Shown: positions 23,401 through 35,280, counted from the first letter of the stretch. The stretch: DNA of 64,000 nucleotides from Mytilus galloprovincialis (GCF_965363235.1 NC_134847.1:48732805-48796804); one strand, 5' to 3'. Made by a program: numbers and translations. Notes: generated by a model not told the origin, from the sequence alone.

Positions 23401-24480
23401 GTAACACTATTTGCTCACTTCTCATGGAGAAGTCACAGGACAAAAATCAGTTTTATGATAAGTTTTAAAATATTTTTTGTTTTTTTCTAGACCTCTTATT
23501 TATATGTCAGCTTTGTAATTACAATGTATTCAATAAATATCAAAAATGGTAAAATAATTGTTATGAAAACAAAATGTCAAAGAGGCATATTGCCTAAATG
23601 GCTTTATTGTGCCTAGAAATATATCATTTACATGATTAAAATTTAATAAATTCTCAATTAACAAGGCTTATGAACAATATTCTAAACTTAAAATAGAATT
23701 CATGTAATAACAAGAAAATAATTCAAAATCCTTTTAGAACAACTATTTTATATAAAATTATATTTTATTTTAAAGATCCTAATCTTTATATACACATCAA
23801 TTTAAATTCTACAGAATAATTTTATTCTCAGCAATCAAAAATTAAGGTTCAGTTCAATAAGTCTGAGTTTTCATCTAGTTATAATTTTAATAACTTATAC
23901 CCACAAGCTTATACACAGTAAAGATGACATCCTGTTTATTCTTGTTTCTATCAGAGTCCTGTGTATTTCCTATTCAAATTTCACTGCATGAGATGATAAT
24001 TCATCATGTCCATGTTCAACTGATTACACACGATAAAAAAATTAAACTGTGGATCAAAAGCATCAGCTTTAAAGAATGAAAAAATACTTTCCCATGGACA
24101 TGATGGATGTCTTTACTAGAAATAAATTTTAAAAAATGGCAATAGACTAAGAGTTATATAGCAAAATGGCTAAACTGGCCAAAGTTAAAAAAAATGCTTT
24201 CAGAATGATAAAGTTTCTTAGCTATACAGTATTCATACATTTTACACAGACTGTCCATTTGAAGAATCACTGACTTTGCCAAATGATTTTTTTAACAAGA
24301 CCGGAAGTACATAAAGTACATGAACTTAAATTTGAATCTAGAATAATTTTCAGTTTTGAGAAATTGATAAAAATATATACTTATGTCACTTTCATAGCAA
24401 TCAATATTCAAATATACATGCTTTCAGTTATTAAAAAAGTTTAGCATTACCTATTTCTGAAGTGATATTTTAAATAATTA
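23401..24480. other. No recognisable feature
   Basis: AT-rich sequence; nothing supportable. Confidence 0.4.
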
Positions 24481-24486
24481 TTATAT

Positions 24487-24622
24487 ATTTCTACAGAGGC
24501 TGATGCAAGGTGGGGCGGGGGATTGTTTTATTATATAATTATAAGGAATCACTGAAACATGACCCTTGGGTCAGTAAGCGTGCCTCCCCCTTATGAAGAG
24601 TTCTGGAACCGCCACTGGCACT
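24487..24622. repeat. MITE-like repeat, relative of 9834-9976
   Basis: Shares AAGGAATCACTGAA, the GC-rich centre and the end CTGGAACCGCCACTG. Confidence 0.5.
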
Positions 24623-24879
24623 GTTCCCAACCATGTTAACCTTGTTAACACCAACAATAAAATGCATAGCTGACACAATACATCATAAATATTCAAGATT
24701 CAAATACCTGTACTGCATTTACTGTCTTGATTTGGATTGTAATTAAATGATATATGTTTGTGACACAAAATTAATGTGGTCAAAGATCTTAAAAATCAAT
24801 TGTGCAATACTGTGCTGAATATTTCTTCTTTTAAACTTTTCAAAATATACATATAAAAAACATAAACCCACCAATAAAT

Positions 24880-25190
24880 TGTGGACCCCCCCTTTTTTTA
24901 CTGTTATTACCACCAACCTAAATACAAGCCTCGAGATCCCCTTTGTAGCATGGAATCTTGTACAAATGTAGTACAATTTTAGAGAGATCCATACACTTAA
25001 AGGACACATTAGTAATAGATTGTCTTGAAACTACAAAAATGTTTGTTTTTGGCCCCTCTTTTGCCAAGTATTCCTGCATGTTTAAATAGGGACAACTACC
25101 CCAAAATCAATCCCAGTCTTCCCTTTGTGATATGAAAACTTATCATGCTTATGGTACAATTTCAGTGAGAGCCATAATGCTTGTGCTTGT
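24880..25190 (-). repeat. Inverted copy of the 8308-9045 repeat family
   Basis: On the - strand: AAGGGAAGACTGGGATTG, later GTGTATGGATCTCTCTAAAA. About two diverged units. Confidence 0.65.
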
Positions 25191-25937
25191 TTTTGATTTT
25201 GAACATTCTTGTAAAATTTGTTTCAGCTGGCGTTGGTGTAAATACATGAAATACTACATGAATTTAGCTTGGTATGAGTAAAATATTCAAAAATTTTAAA
25301 TGAACCTGATGAAGGAAAATTGTTTTAAACAGCCTTGCCAATTTGATCAGCTTTATTTTAAAACAGTGTCAAAAAAATAAACATTTATAGCAATACACTG
25401 TTACCTAATCATAAACAAAGTTTAAGATTTATTAAGCACAAAAAATGTCAAAAGTGCACTTTATTTTGAAACAATAAACAGGAAACCAATAACAGGATAC
25501 TTAGTAGGGTTTTTAAAAAGTAAGGGGCTGGGGCAATCATGATTTTGGGAAAAGGGACCCATATTTGGGTTCAGTAATACAATGTAGCTTATCTCCTGTA
25601 CATCATGTACATGTACGTGTACATCACTTGAATAAAACTTCTATATATCATACCGTAAACAGACAGATAGTCACAGCACATAATTAAGTCACAAATTTCA
25701 TAGACCAAAAAATAATTTGATGTCAATAATTTAAATATATATTAACAGAAATATCTTCAAACTTTTACCTCTTAATACATTTATATAATTACTTAATCAT
25801 GAAAGTATGTGTAATAATACATGTAATTTTCTCTAATAACAGAATATAAAATGAATTTAAAAAAACCAAAACCACTACGGTCACACAGTATGGGTTTTTC
25901 TCATTGTTGAAATCAGTACAGTTCATGTCAGTTCCTA
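25191..25937. other. No recognisable feature
   Basis: AT-rich sequence; nothing supportable. Confidence 0.4.
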
Positions 25938-26093
25938 TAGTCTGCACCAAAAACTTTTTCAACTACCAGACCGAAGACCAATATTCTGACATTTTTCTTA
26001 TTGGTCCCAACAAAGTTTTGCAAAAACTTACTAGTCCGAATGAAATATTACTAGTCTGAGGCATCGGACTAGTGGCTATAACCGTGCAGACTA
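25938..26093. mobile_element. 156-bp MITE-like element
   Basis: TAGTCTGCAC at the left end and its exact inverse GTGCAGACTA at the right end. Inside, ACTAGTCCGAA and TCGGACTAGT form a second inverted pair. Too short to code. Confidence 0.5.
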
Positions 26094-27104
26094 GATACAT
26101 GTAATTGCTTACATCCTTCTCATTCAAACTTTGGTGAATAGTTGTCTTATTGACAATTATACTGCGTCCTCATTTTTTCTTATTATAAATTTAACTTATA
26201 AATGTGACTTTGTAAATTGTTGTTTCAAAGTTGTTTTTATTTAGGTTTCTGTTTTAAACTAAACTATATATTGTTTTACATTTTTAACAGAGTATATACA
26301 TGTATATATAAACCAAATACTTACAAGTTTATTCTCCCTACATTCAAAGATTTGTATAGTAAATACAAATCTTTGATAGTCATATTACATTTATTTTTTG
26401 GGATGAATTAATTAACAGATTCACTGCACTTCTTAGTTAATGACTTTTGAAAATAAAAGGAATATTCACACTGTACATTTACTGATTTCTTGCTATAAAA
26501 AAACATGAAAAATTTCGGTATAAATAATAATATTAAACATCTACACACGTCAAAAACACATGTCTTTAGAGTCGCCTTCGATGACAACGTACATGTAACA
26601 GTGCCACTATTTAAGTTATATCTCAATATAGAAGATGTGGTCAACTGGTCTAAAGCCCTTGACATGAAGATAAGCAATTGGTGTTGTAGTGTATCAAAGG
26701 TGTGACTTTGAAGTCCACTAAGGGACAGACAAAAATATGTCAGCATTTGTCATGTTTGTATCTATGACAATTTGTGTATGTCTCATTGTTGTGAACTAAT
26801 TGGAAATTTAACAATTTTTAACCCTTAATTAAATCTGTTTCTCTTTCCCATCAGGACATGCAAAATTTAAAAAAAAACCTTTGCATAACGTACATGTACA
26901 TGCTGCAATAACATGAATAATGTGAAGTTGTATGAGCCCAGTTTCTCTTGTCGTTGTGATTTATTTCCTGTTTAATCTGTCTTTATAAATTATTCATACA
27001 TGTATAGACTTTATATAAATTTATCTATGCATGAACATATGACTTATTCCGTTTATATATTTCTTTTCTTTTTATCAAATACATTTTTGTTTTCAACACT
27101 GGCA
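26094..27104. other. Non-coding; copy B similarity resumes at 26,728
   Basis: From AAAATATGTCAGCATTTGTC on, the sequence matches copy A from about 16,974. Before that nothing is recognised. On the - strand at 26,408-26,746 the open frame has no domain. Confidence 0.45.
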
Positions 27105-27107
27105 TTA

Positions 27108-27393
27108 GGCAGCAACCATTTGATTTTCTGTGGGGGGGGGGGGGGGTGGGGGGTGGGGGCTATGTTTTTTTTTTGAAAAAAAAGTTTGTTTCCAGTTTTT
27201 GGAGAAAAAAATAATTTGTTTTTGATTCTGAGAAAAAAAAAATGTTTGTTTCATCCTCAGCTGCCACTATATGTAATGCTAAAACTGAAAGAAAAAAATT
27301 GTTTTTGACTTGTTGCGAAAAAAATAGAACATAGCCCCTTCCCCCTTCCCCCCCCCCCCCCCCCCCCCCCCAGAAAATCAAATGGTTGCTGCC
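27108..27393. mobile_element. Harbinger-like MITE with G and C tracts, copy 1
   Basis: Ends GGCAGCAACCATTTGATTTT and AAAATCAAATGGTTGCTGCC are exact inverses. Each is followed inwards by a long pure tract, G on the left and C on the right, so the tracts can also pair. TTA is duplicated on both sides (27,105-27,107 and 27,394-27,396). The matching place in copy A reads GGCATTAGACTGG with a single TTA, giving a clean empty site. A TTA/TAA duplication is typical of PIF/Harbinger elements. Confidence 0.85.
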
Positions 27394-27720
27394 TTAGACT
27401 GGAGTTGACTGACTCAGAGTTCTAATTAATTAGCCATAAAAAAATAAGACAAAACTTTTATATTTATAATATTGACTTGTCAGCCATCTTGGAAATTCCC
27501 ATCACCACATACACAAATTTTGAAAATGAAGCATCATCTAGTGATCATACTAAATGTACTACCTCATTAAATATCTTATTTCTTTCATTTAAAGTATCAA
27601 CAGATTATAAAAGAAGTCAAAAACAATACAAGATATAATTAGGATGCTTATTATTACCAATGACAGGCATCAATGTAAAAGATCTAATTAGCAAATAAAA
27701 TATCAAAGGAATTTACTCAC

Positions 27721-27799
27721 CAATGTTTTCTTTTTCAAAGTCCATCATCAAAGACAAAGTTGATACAACAACACAAATTATAAAGTACTGTCTAAACAT
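27721..27799 (-). CDS. Candidate first exon of the Tnp2-type gene
   Basis: ATG at 27,799 reading left gives MFRQYFIICVVVSTLSLMMD then FEKENI, ending in a strong donor GTGAGT that begins at 27,720. The exon leaves one base over, and the exon opening at 20,482 supplies GT to give glycine in the frame of the CYKQCFC head. A single 7.2-kb intron would therefore join them in phase. The hydrophobic start would look like a signal peptide if the exon were used alone, which is odd for a nuclear transposase. It may be a mis-called start, or an exon of another small gene. Copy A lost this exon. Confidence 0.4.
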
Positions 27800-28147
27800 C
27801 ACACTTTAATCATCACATATCGTCTACATCACTTATTATTTCTTTTCAAATTCTTAATTAAACAAAAACAACTCAAATTACATTTTATGGTTTCGATCAC
27901 ACTAATCACCTACTAACACTTCAAAATTTAAAACAATACATTTGAAATATGCATAATTCTGATTGGTTAATGTTAATCTAATATGATTGGACCACCAATC
28001 ATATGATTTGTAACTGATCAATGACTTGAATGAGGCTTCCTGATTAAATTTTAATTAGTTTAATCAAAATGGCTTCAAAAACAAATTTAAAATAAAAATA
28101 AAATACTTCAAAAAAATTTTACTATGAACACCACTTTCACCACTAAC
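27800..28147. promoter_or_regulatory. Possible shared promoter between divergent genes
   Basis: 348 bp separate the - strand ATG at 27,799 from the + strand ATG at 28,148. The stretch is AT-rich with several ATGATTGG / ATCATATGA words around 27,980-28,015. No motif decides it. The shared-promoter role is inferred from the head-to-head layout only. Confidence 0.3.
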
Positions 28148-30392
28148 ATGAGTAATCAGCAGGGTATGTGGACCCCTAACCAGTATGTGATGCCAAATAG
28201 TTACCAACCAACTTACACCTGACTAAATACATCAATAGAGTGCCCAGTTAAAGACTGTTCATGTGAGTGCTGCAAGGACTCACAGAGAGGTGCACCTTGT
28301 GTTCGTCAAGCCAATACCCTTAAGACAGATGCATCATCCCAGACAGAAGGTGTGGACTTCCTAACACAAAAGCCATCAGACAACAAGGCTTACTTCAAAA
28401 GAGGAACATTTCACCATATCCTTGTACAAGTAAGACAGGTTTTTACCTTATAAACAGTATCCCTTCAAAAAAAATTAGTGTAGTGTCACATTAACTTAAA
28501 TGGTAATATTCATAAAAGTACAGTTCAGATTTGATGGATTTAATTCTTAATACTTTATAAATATTTTTGGCTTAATGCAAGGAGAAATTCTTTTCCCTAT
28601 ATTATTCTTTTTTCATGTTAATCACTTTGAATTAAAGTGCATTCAGCATTAATGGAAACTATATACATTGGTCCCATGTACAAAATGATGTATAGATCTT
28701 TACTTTTAACATGTTTAATATTTCAATTTACATGCATTATTTACTTTTACCTTACAACCTACCCATTAAATCATGTTAAATTTTTAATTGACAACCAGCT
28801 AATTATATAATTCACCATCCTCTTATATAATTAATTTGTATATTATAGAAATTTCTATGCATTAAAAGATATTAAAAGAACAAATAACATTATTCATGAT
28901 ATTTTTTCAACTCAAATACTTTTTAAAATGCTATCCCTGAACATGCTAAATGCATTAGTTACAATTTGATAATCATAATAATCACTGTATAACCTTGTGA
29001 TGTTTTCTAATTTATTTTTGTTAAAATTTGGAAGTTTAAAATCCAACATTTCATCATTTTATTCTTCTGTAGAGAAAAATCAGTGACGTTATTAGCAAGT
29101 ATGAATTGACCAGCAAAAAGAATCTGTTTTTTGGCAAAGCAGTTATTGAGGTCCTGACTTCTTTTCCTGGCCTGGACTTTTCCACAGAAAACAGAGACAA
29201 AGTGTGTGAACGTGTTGCAAAGGCCATTAGATGAAAAAAGTTCTCAATCAAAAGGTAAGTGTACTTTTTATGACATTCTGACTAGTAATGCAAATTTTAC
29301 TTCTGATGAAAGGGATTGCAAATTTCAAAATTTATTTATGTTCAAAAGCTGTGGAGTAAATGTAAATGTCAGAGACAGCAAGCCAACAACACATGTTTTA
29401 CATAAGAACATCTTACTTTAGTTTTACTAACAAACATGTGTTTATATCATATATATAATGAACTAAGTTTAATATTATCTGTCATTTGCTTGAGAAGTGT
29501 TGTAGTATTTATTCAACTATATCATACATGTATATTATTGCCTCTTGGCTGTCAATATTTTGTTTATTTACCATTTACAGTGAATTGTTTTAATAATTAA
29601 AAATAGTGATGGTGAGTTTAAAAACATTTTTTATCAAACAATGTCACAAAAAAAGCAGTAAGCAATATATTTATATCATTGTTTTTCAGAAAACTCAAAA
29701 TGCAGGCAGTACACAATGAAGCAAGACCTGATGTGCCAGAATTACCAGAGATTGTTCCAGAACCCAGAGCTGACAGTCCACAACCAGCAAGTCCATTGGC
29801 AGGCCCTTCTGTGCCACCTATACCTCCAACTGTCCAATCAAGCCAAAGGTATATTTGAAGCCATTAAGGCTGCATCACACTTATGATCAATTATTCTAAT
29901 ACGATTTTAACTTTTTTTCTTATTTAAATGTTTAGCAAAAAAATCCACAAATATTAATACAATGACATCATATTAAATGAGAATGGAATCAATTAAGTGA
30001 TGAATGGGAATAGTATTTTCTAGTAAGTAATCATGGTAATTTAAGAATAAACATTTTAATTTTTTTTATTTCCAGTGATCTAAAGTGAATGAAAAAATAT
30101 AGCAAAGTAAAAATGCATACCAATTATGATAATGTAACAACATGAAAGGCTCTGATGAGAAGCATTGAGTTTCCTTATCCAAATACACTGTATAAAGAAA
30201 ATATTTGCAACTACATGTATGTAGTCGAATATAGACACATGATACAAGGGTGATCAAACTGTGTAATTCTGTAATTTTATTAATTGTAAATTATTACAAA
30301 TTATTTTCAATTTACTTTCAGTGACTTAGATTCAGATGATGACATCCTTCTGATCGATCTCCCTCCAAAAGAACCAGCAAGACAAGGCAACA
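28148..30392 (+). pseudogene. Four-exon gene of unknown function beside the Tnp2 gene
   Basis: Exons: 28,148-28,429, 29,073-29,254, 29,690-29,848 and 30,322 to about 30,392. All junctions are GT-AG with compatible phases. Exon 1 encodes MSNQQGMWTPNQYVMPNSY and a cysteine cluster, ECPVKDCSCECCKDSQRGAP. Exons 1-2 make a likely alpha-helical domain (GTFHHILVQ, then KISDVISKYELTSKKNLFFG and KAVIEVLTSFPGLDFS). Exon 3 is proline-rich. Exon 4 has SDLDSDDDILLIDLPP, which resembles a SUMO-interacting motif. There are two in-frame TGA codons, at 28,220 and 29,232, so this copy is probably broken; both could derive from TGG or a similar codon. I do not recognise the family. Position suggests a companion DNA-binding protein of the neighbouring Tnp2 transposon, but it could be an unrelated host gene. 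Confidence 0.5.
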
Positions 30393-31249
30393 GTATAAAT
30401 ATTATTAAAAATACGTTTTATTTATTGTGTGTTTTTATTTATGTTAGTAGAAATCTTAATCATGTATCTTTTGGTGAAATTCATCAAATTTGTTTTTCTT
30501 TTGATTTATATATGAAGCTGTGTTTAATTTGAAGAAAGTAACTATATATATGTTATATATTTCATGTCATGTACATTAAGCATATGATGTCAAATTAAAC
30601 TATGAAAAAGATGACTTTATGATTTTATTGTATAATTATAGTGTGGTTCAGAAGTGTTGTGTGCACCAATGTATCCTTTCTGCTGTTAAGACATATGAAA
30701 TTGACAGCATTATACAATCATCTTGTATCTCAATACCCCTGATAGTTTCATTTTCAACCCTCAAGGCCGTAGTGTTATAATCCTTTAATACCTAAGGATG
30801 CATATAAAAATTTCAGATTAGTACCTTTATAATGTTAAAATCCTGTTTGTTACCTATTCAAAATTCATTTCTGTATGGTGATGATGGAAGTGTTTAACGA
30901 CCTTGACTGGCTTTTCTGTCTGTATGTGAATATTTCTTGCTCAGAATTAAATTAATTATTTTCAATATCATGTGACAATTTACTTAACTGTTTAACAAAA
31001 ATTTATTTATTCTAAACTTCTCACAATACTTTACTATCATTCATAAAGAGTGAGGCTTAATGAGATACTTATTCAGGTTTGTTTTTACTCATATGCAGAG
31101 TTAAAATAAAACAAGCTAAACCTGACAGAAGTGAATGAATATGATGAAATGAAAAAAATAATTGAGTTAAATACAGTATATCAATAATACTTGCAATGAC
31201 TTGTACATGAACCAAACAAAAAAAGTTACCAATAACACATGTATAAGTA
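30393..31249. other. No recognisable feature
   Basis: The frame stays open from exon 4 to a stop at 30,530, but the added residues are phenylalanine-rich like the surrounding AT-rich DNA. Beyond that nothing is seen. Confidence 0.4.
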
Positions 31250-31845
31250 TATATACTATTAAACGAGAAGACCTCATTTTGTGTGTCGCTCCTCCTCCTT
31301 CCACGATAAATTAATCATCAAGCCTCTGTGTCCTATAGGTAACATGTATAGTCGCATTTGTCATCCAGTCTTATGATCATTCAGTTTGGGTTATTTTGGG
31401 AGAAAAACGAAAAAAAAAATGCGTCCAGATATTTTCCCGTCATTGGACAAAACTTCAAGTCAGATTAGACTTCCGGTTTGTGTTTTTCTGTACTTTGAAC
31501 ATACAAAGACTATGAATAAAGTGTATACATTTGCTTTCTGCTATCATTTTGAGTTCTAGCATTTATCATCTTTGCTTAAAGTGTTTTAATTTGGATTATT
31601 TTGGGAGAAAAACGAAAATAAATAATATTTGCTATTTACTATCACTTCCAATAGTTTACTATCCACGGATATATTTCTGTATACTTACATACATTTACTA
31701 TGAATAATTATATTTGTTATAATTTATTATTAATTTCGATGGTTTACTGGGGGAGGGGGCTCTTTACTATTCATGGCGTTCACTGGTGTATATATATTAC
31801 TATTATTACTATCAATTTCCCCGCGATTTCGCGGGTGTGTTCTAG
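31250..31845 (+). mobile_element. Small Helitron-like element
   Basis: The 3' end has a GC hairpin CCCGCGATTTCGCGGG (16 bp), then TGTGTT and CTAG, followed by T. That is the classic Helitron terminus (hairpin, short spacer, CTRR, inserted before T). The 5' end TATATACTATTAAACGAGAA follows an A and resembles the bivalve Helitron start TCTATACTATTAAACGAG that I recall. Inside, TTTTGGGAGAAAAACGAAAA occurs twice (about 31,397 and 31,600). There is no Rep/helicase gene, so it is non-autonomous. Confidence 0.7.
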
Positions 31846-33220
31846 TAACTTTAATGAAAAGACCGCCTCTTACATCTTATAATTACATTTTGTACATGTA
31901 CATGATGTATATATAAAAAAAATCACATATTTGTTGTTGTGGTGGACCACACATGTCAATATTGAAATGTGAATAAAAGGAGATGTTAGGTTTATATGCA
32001 AAAGACAGCAGTCCAAAAACAAGACGAAAAAAGTGCATTAGATTTTTGACTTAGAGGGAACAATCTATATAAAATATATTGCAAACATCTTTTCTTCTAT
32101 ACATGTATGTCACACAAGATTGTCAGCATTACTTCAAACGTTTTGAGGACAAACATTTATTGTTCAGATTTTCAGCGTTTTCTTTATTTTTTTTTTATAA
32201 ATTTTGTCCATTAGTCTCTATACTTCATGTACTTTAGGCTTTATCACGCAGTGAGTTCATATCTTTTCTTCAGTTTTTAGCAAATGTTCCTCTTTGACAT
32301 TTATTCATTTATTCTGTACTTTTAATTAATGTCCCATTATTCTCTATCCTGTTAACCCAACCAAGACCCTCATAAGAATGTAATGACATGAAAGTCAGGA
32401 GTGCATTGAAATGATGAAGTGACTAACAGAGGGGGCATGCGGCTAGATAATGCATTTACTTTAAAGAAGTCCCCTCCTTGGGTTGCCTAGTTACATGCTA
32501 TTAAGCAGGAGTGCGCCTATAAGAACGGTGATTGATGGATACTGTAGAAAGAAATATATATGTGCACAAAAACAGTTTTAATCCTGGTTCCTCATAACTC
32601 GTTATTTAAATTTTGTAACATGATAGATGATAGCCTGTTGGCTATCAATATGGTTTATTATACTCACCAAATACAATTCCCGGCTCAGCTTGAATTTGGG
32701 TTCAATGATCTGAACATGTTTCAAAAAAAAAACAAAAAAATGCAAAAATTCTTCTAGTAAATGTTACCAACTATCCTTGCAGGACATAAATCTGGACCAA
32801 CAGCTTAAAACTTTAAAATGTCAACAACAAAAAAATATAATATGTAAGACTGAGGTTGATAGGTAATGTGGTCAATTTGATTGGCAGTTTAGGAGGTGGG
32901 GCATTGTAATTAAAGGTCCACCTTGTCTCTGATTGTTTTGTGATAATGACAGTAGTCAATCATACTAGTTGAATCAATACCCAGTTACATAATCAAAATG
33001 TTTTTTTATAAAAAGCCTACACATCAACAAACCTTAATGACATGCATTCTTGAATGAACTGCTCCAATAATATACCCAGTTTTTTAGTTTATATGTGTAT
33101 TATGTGCACATACATGAGAACCATAGGGAACTATATTTCAGTGTGAATACATTTAGTAACAGTAGCTAACCTGTCCTGTTGTTAGGGAGGCCAGTGGCTA
33201 AGTAAAGATTGAGAACAAGT
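31846..33220. other. No recognisable feature
   Basis: AT-rich sequence with no supportable gene. Confidence 0.4.
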
Positions 33221-33451
33221 TCTAATGTAGACTTTCCAAAAAGGCTAGTCGTCTCTTAGCTGATGAAAATTGAAAGTGTTTTCGCTTTGTAGATTAATTC
33301 ATTTAGAATAGCCTTGTATATCAATCAACAAATTTTACTACACACGTTATGACGCAGCTTATCGTTTTACGTTGTGTGTGTTTACAAAACTGCAGGAGAT
33401 GCGGCTATTTATAGATAAAAGTTACCTGTGCACCAATATCCATGACTAATG

Positions 33452-33892
33452 GCCACAAACCACAATTAATTCCTCTATCAGTTCTTTATAAAGTTTTGTC
33501 TCATTAAAAAAAATTGCACCATGCACTTTTGTCAATTTTTTGTGTGTGTTATGTATAGTCAAAATATATATCCGAAACTCAGAAAGATTGAAGCAATCAC
33601 TTTTACAAATTTTACCAATACACATCCATACCCCTATGCTTCGAAATCTGTAAATACTTCCTTTTTGCACTTGGCCTAATCACTCTTTCCATATCAAAAT
33701 CAGTTTAAATTTAAATACAGCATCCAAAAATTTATTTCACCTCTCTTCTTTCATTTCCACCCAAAATAATCTAAGAAATGAGTGAGGAATGCCTAGGCGA
33801 AGAAAAAAATAAGGCAAAATACACTCTAATTAAAAGGAACTATATTCGTGGACAACGAAAAGCGGGATCAACAATTGTAGTCTTGGGCCTAG
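33452..33892. other. Insertion in palindrome-ended repeat, type unknown
   Basis: About 440 bp absent from the other two copies. TAATG flanks it on both sides (33,447-33,451 and 33,893-33,897). Ends are not convincing inverted repeats. The - strand open frame 33,446-33,670 has no domain. Confidence 0.45.
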
Positions 33893-34054
33893 TAATGACC
33901 AGGCAAATTATAATTGCTTAAATAGAGAGGACAAATCCGATACTCTACGGGATTAAAAGACATTAACTAGGTTCGGATTGTCCTAACCAATCAACAAATT
34001 TTAATTATTCACGTCTCGTAATATCTTCCAATCAGGTAGTAAGAAGCATTCATC

Positions 34055-34478
34055 CACGGGGGGGTAACTTCGATATTTTTTTGGTAGGGGTGTGCCATTT
34101 TTGCCTCAAAAAACGTACCCATTTTAATATAACATTCACTCAAATTCAGTACCTATAGTTATATAAATGTTTAAGAAAGAATGACCTATACTAATATACA
34201 ATATTACATATTATGAAAATCATACAGTTAATACTGCAAAGTCTTGTTTATAAGTTATAATCGTTTTGGAATAGCTGTTCTGCAAGATTCTCAATAGCAT
34301 ATTTATATATGATATGTAGATCATACCCCAAATCAATATACAGTTATCAAACGTAAATGCATTTTAATATAGGATGTCATTAAAAAGGAGGGTCATTTTT
34401 ATATAAAATCACGCAAAATTATGACCCATATTTTTGGCACATCCCCGTATACCCAATAATAGGAAGTTACCCCCCGTG
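34055..34478. mobile_element. 424-bp MITE with 8-bp target duplication
   Basis: CACGGGGGGGTAACTTC at the left and GAAGTTACCCCCCGTG at the right are inverses, with one G-run length difference. CATTCATC is duplicated directly outside both ends (34,047-34,054 and 34,479-34,486). Eight bp fits hAT or Mutator-type elements. The insertion is confirmed by its absence from the copies at 55.8 and 63.5 kb. Confidence 0.75.
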
Positions 34479-34545
34479 CATTCATCCCACATACTGTCCA
34501 CCGTTCAATTCTTAATAACGTCTCCAAAGAGACGTTAATTATCAG

Positions 34546-35100
34546 AATAACATGTATATGTTTTTGAAAATTACACATTTTCCCAGTATCAATTCCTGCA
34601 ATATAGAATCAAGAAGTGTAACACAAGTAAACAAGAAAGTGGTTAGATTTACAGAGTGAGGCTAGAAGAAAAGAGGCCACACGGAGGAGAGAGAGTTAAA
34701 TGGCTGGAGATTGGCCAACCCTCCTGAGATTGATTCTAATGATTTAGATGTGATTGTTCAATTTTTTCTTAGTTTTAAGGCTTTCTTGTGTTTTTTTTTT
34801 ATGGTGAAAATTCCATAAGCAATTAAACCTTTACTGCCTCATATGCATAAGTTGTGGATTATATCATGTATATACAAACCAAATTTTAAACCCTTCTAAA
34901 TTGACTTAGGACAGGAATAGATATGATGTGTTAGGGCTTCACCAATAAGCTCATATGTACCTCCTGTCCTCTAACCCAATGAATGTTTCGCACTGTATTT
35001 TGACTGGAAAAAATAACACAATTATACAGTACATCTTATATTTTTTTCGGATTATTAGTGTTATATCAGATGCTGCCATTTCAGGGTTGCAGACAGGCTA
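34546..35100. other. No recognisable feature
   Basis: A short purine-rich stretch at 34,655-34,705, otherwise AT-rich. Confidence 0.4.
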
Positions 35101-35280
35101 TGATTCTCTAGGCTAGAACATTACTTAATAACTATACAGTTATTCTTGTTTGAAGAATATTATTATATTTCATGCAACAAAGTTAATTCTATGATTCTCT
35201 AGGTAGGAAGATTACTTAATAACTATACAATTATTCTTGTTTTAAGAATATTATTATATTTCATGCAACAAAGTAAATTG
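35101..35280 (+). repeat. 91-bp tandem duplication
   Basis: TGATTCTCTAGG to CATGCAACAAAGT occurs at 35,101 and again at 35,192, with a few differences. Confidence 0.85.

Larger units (their letters stand above)
17766..27725. repeat. Direct copy B of a transposon-bearing region
   Basis: Collinear with copy A, except for 20,281-26,727 (absent from A) and the MITE at 27,108-27,393 (absent from A). Beyond 27,725 only copy B continues, into the first exon and the divergent gene. Confidence 0.85.
33222..34545 (+). repeat. Palindrome-ended repeat family, copy 1 (interrupted twice)
   Basis: Pieces 33,222-33,451, 33,893-34,054 and 34,479-34,545 line up in order with the uninterrupted copy at 55,835-56,272 and with 63,538-63,999. 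The left end has GGCTAGTCGTCTCTTAGCTG. The right end has the palindrome TAACGTCTCCAAAGAGACGT plus TA. Two insertions separate the pieces. Confidence 0.75.
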
